From positions 3,126,001-3,190,000 of the forward strand of contig NZ_JAPEPC010000001.1 in the NCBI RefSeq assembly GCF_026340465.1: DNA of 64,000 nucleotides, given 5' to 3'. Shown piece by piece: positions 62,034 to 64,000 of this stretch. Below the pieces are notes generated by a model. It made no database searches. It saw only the letters and a list, made by a program, of their open reading frames with translations, and was not told the DNA's origin. The number at the start of each line of letters is the position of its first letter. Position 1 is the first letter of the stretch. The translations under genes were made by a program, and so were the position numbers. Source of the DNA: Streptomyces sp. NBC_01306 (lineage in GTDB: Bacteria > Actinomycetota > Actinomycetes > Streptomycetales > Streptomycetaceae).

Positions 62034-63401
62034 CTACGCGACCACGTGCTCGTCGGCCACCGAGAGCGCCGCGTCCAGGGCCGCCAGGCCCTCCTTCGCC
62101 TCCGCGTCGGTGATGTTGCACGGGGGCACCACGTGCGTGCGGTTCATGTTGATGAAGGGCCAGAGGCCGTGCTTCTTCGCCGCCGCGCCGAACGCCGCCA
62201 TCGGGGCGGCGGCCTCGCCCGTCGCGTTGTACGGGACCAGGGGCTCGTGCGTCTCCCTGTTCCGTACGAGGTCCAGCGCCCAGAAGGCGCCCACACCGCG
62301 CACCTCGCCGACCGACGGGTGCCGTGCGGCCAGGTCCGCGAGGGCCGGGGCCAGGACGTCGGTGCCGAGGCGGGCGGCCTGGCCGACGATGTCCTCCTCC
62401 TCCATGGCCTTGATCGTCGCGACGGCTGCCGCGCAGGCCAGCGGGTGGCCCGAGTAGGTGAGCCCGCCCGGGTAGGGACGCTTGGCGAAGGTCTCGGCGA
62501 TCTCGCCGGAGATCGCGACGCCGCCCAGCGGGACGTACCCCGAGTTGACGCCCTTCGCGAAGGTCAGCAGGTCGGGGGTGACGTCGAAGAGGTCGGCGGC
62601 GAACCAGGTGCCGGTCCGGCCGAAGCCCGCCATCACCTCGTCGAGGATGAAGACGATGCCGTACCGGTCGCAGATCTCCCGGACGCCCGCGAGGTAGCCG
62701 GGCGGCGGGGTCATGATGCCCGCGGTGCCCGGAATGGTTTCGAGGATGATCGCGGCCACCGACTGCGGACCCTCGAAAGCGATGGTGTCCTCAAGGTGCT
62801 GGAGGGCGCGGGCGCTCTCCTCGGCCTCGGTGCTCGCATAGAACGGCGAACGGTAGAGGAACGGCGCCCAGAAGTGCACCACACCCGCCGTCGCGGTGTC
62901 GGAACCCCAGCGGCGCGGGTCGCCGGTGAGGTTGATCGCGGTGGCGGTGCCGCCGTGGTACGAGCGGTAGGCGCTCAGCACCTTCGCGCGGCCGGTGTGC
63001 AGCCGGGCCATCCTGGCGGCGTTCTCGACGGCCTCGGCGCCGCCGTTGGTGAAGAAGATCTTGTCGAGGTCGCCGGGGGTGCGCTCGGCGATGAGGCGTG
63101 CGGCCTCGGAGCGCGACTCGACCGCGAAGGCGGGGGCGAAGGTGGTCATCTTCGCCGCCTGCTCCTGGATCGCGGCGACGACCTTCGGGTGCTGGTAGCC
63201 GATGTTGGTGAAGACGAGACCGCTGGTGAAGTCGAGGTACCGGTTGCCCTCGTAATCCCAGAAGTACGAACCCTCGGCGCCGGCGACGGCGAGCGGGTCG
63301 ATCAGGTCCTGGGCGGACCAGGAGTGGAAGACATGCGCACGGTCGGCGGCCTTGACGGCCGCACCTGCACGGGGATCGGGCTGCGGGATCTGAGGGGTCA
63401 T
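62034..63401 (-). CDS. Class III PLP-dependent aminotransferase, 455 aa
   Basis: Transfers amino groups, typically from an omega-amine or amino acid to pyruvate or 2-oxoglutarate. SYFWDYEGNRYLDFTSGLVF, NGGAEAVENAARMAR and FILDEVMAGFGRTG are the family core, and the PLP lysine is Lys283 in TFAKGVNSG. The mid-region (YRSYHGGTATAINLTGD) fits omega-amino-acid:pyruvate-type enzymes. ATG 63401 starts the product at the normal N-terminus. No catabolic neighbours suggest the substrate. Confidence 0.93.
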   Translation of the reverse strand: MTPQIPQPDPRAGAAVKAADRAHVFHSWSAQDLIDPLAVAGAEGSYFWDYEGNRYLDFTSGLVFTNIGYQHPKVVAAIQEQAAKMTTFAPAFAVESRSEAARLIAERTPGDLDKIFFTNGGAEAVENAARMARLHTGRAKVLSAYRSYHGGTATAINLTGDPRRWGSDTATAGVVHFWAPFLYRSPFYASTEAEESARALQHLEDTIAFEGPQSVAAIILETIPGTAGIMTPPPGYLAGVREICDRYGIVFILDEVMAGFGRTGTWFAADLFDVTPDLLTFAKGVNSGYVPLGGVAISGEIAETFAKRPYPGGLTYSGHPLACAAAVATIKAMEEEDIVGQAARLGTDVLAPALADLAARHPSVGEVRGVGAFWALDLVRNRETHEPLVPYNATGEAAAPMAAFGAAAKKHGLWPFINMNRTHVVPPCNITDAEAKEGLAALDAALSVADEHVVA

Positions 63402-63628
63402 ACATCCCAGCGTAGGGATCCGCAGGTCGGGACGGACATGGCCATCTTGTATGTACTCGGCGGGATTCGTCGGCAGAGTGTCACACTGCCCGGCGAGGTG
63501 GCCGCCGGCCGTTACGGAATGGCCGGCAGAACCGGTTCTCCTGGCCATACCGGGCCTCGCACGGGCGCACTATCCTCGCCTCCAGCGGGCCCGCGCGGTG
63601 GCGCGGCCACGGGGGAGGCGGCACAGCC

Positions 63629-63946
63629 ATGAAGAAGCTCCAGCCGGGCGATCCACACCACACCGGCGCAGAGAGTGCCGCCGCCGGTACGGGCGACCCC
63701 GAACCGGGCCCGCCGTTGCCCGGGTACAGCTACTACACCCCCGCGCCGGCGCCCGGACCACCGGACCGCAGCCGTCGCTGGACGCTCGCGCTGATCCTGG
63801 TAGCCCTGATAGTGGCGGTGGGCGCGGGCGGATCGGTGTACGCGGTCATGAACACGGGCAGCGCATCGAAGACCCCGGCACCTCACACCACCACCGTCTC
63901 CCCGCACCCGGCCCCGGCCCATCGGGATACAACCAAGCAGGGCTGA
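63629..63946 (+). CDS. Small single-pass membrane protein, 105 aa
   Basis: A Pro/Gly/Tyr-rich N-terminal half (PGPPLPGYSYYTPAPAPG) is followed by RSRRWTLALILVALIVAVGA, one membrane helix, and a short Thr/Pro/His-rich outer tail. No functional motif. ATG 63629 has GGGAGG upstream. It is divergent from the aminotransferase, with 227 bp between. Similar small proteins are common and unassigned in Streptomyces. Confidence 0.7.
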   Translation: MKKLQPGDPHHTGAESAAAGTGDPEPGPPLPGYSYYTPAPAPGPPDRSRRWTLALILVALIVAVGAGGSVYAVMNTGSASKTPAPHTTTVSPHPAPAHRDTTKQG

Positions 63947-64000
63947 CCGAGGCCGCCGGACGGGCCGGAGCAACTCCGTAGCGCGACGCATTACGCTGCA

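Noticed and set aside
1..64000. tRNA, rRNA, riboswitch or att sites
   Set aside because: I saw no convincing candidate; a covariance-model scan would be needed to exclude them.

Overview
The window is very GC-rich, with GTG and TTG starts, 4-nt stop/start overlaps and a gene set typical of Streptomyces. The genus-level markers are a chaplin-like protein, XRE/DUF5753-DUF397 pairs, DUF6879 and DUF5063 relatives, a class F-type sortase, and the housekeeping block sigma factor - asd - ask ... DUF5063 - recR - ybaB. Species cannot be told. All function calls rest on motif and family recognition by eye; no searches were run.

Layout. 1-4.7 kb: end of a DoxX-like membrane protein, a small membrane protein, then a nucleoside hydrolase and MFS transporter divergent from a GntR/UTRA regulator. 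4.7-9.1 kb: divergent beta-glucosidase (GH3) and secreted beta-glucanase (GH16) around a LacI/CebR-like palindrome, then a chaplin-like protein. 9.1-17 kb: a three-gene minus-strand operon of a small membrane OB-fold protein, a flotillin and a 1,625-residue AAA-type ATPase, divergent from a PucR-type regulator. 17.4-29.9 kb: an ArsB/NhaD permease, an S9 peptidase, SURF1, a sigma factor with its membrane partner, asd-ask, and a MmyB-like regulator divergent from a dehydrogenase.

29.9-41.1 kb is an accessory island. It holds a type I restriction-modification operon in the order hsdR-hsdS-hsdM, a translationally coupled trio of tiny genes (one of 58 codons), an XRE-DUF397 pair and a HEPN-domain protein. 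After these come four damaged genes: a Cys-rich remnant, an XRE/DUF5753 gene with a 1-nt deletion, a DUF6879 gene with a 1-nt insertion, and its upstream partner with an in-frame TAG. 41-43.2 kb: a sortase and a His/Asp/Gly-rich repeat surface protein.

43.5-64 kb: phytanoyl-CoA dioxygenase-like protein, DUF5063, recR, ybaB, a SLATT-domain protein, hemC, a PLP-lyase relic, a BenE transporter, an epimerase, a fused GT2/GT-C glycosyltransferase coupled to a FadR-type regulator, a Tat-exported metallo-beta-lactamase-fold protein, a GT39-like membrane protein, an FAD-linked oxidase, an LGFP/DUF2599 secreted protein, a class III aminotransferase and a small membrane protein.

The most interesting gene set is the flotillin/OB-fold/giant ATPase operon: its three parts look like one membrane-anchored machine without an agreed function. 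Next come the HEPN gene and tiny-gene trio beside the restriction system. The window is also rich in short phased repeats (7, 11, 14, 21 and 35 nt) at gene boundaries, several of which look like operators.
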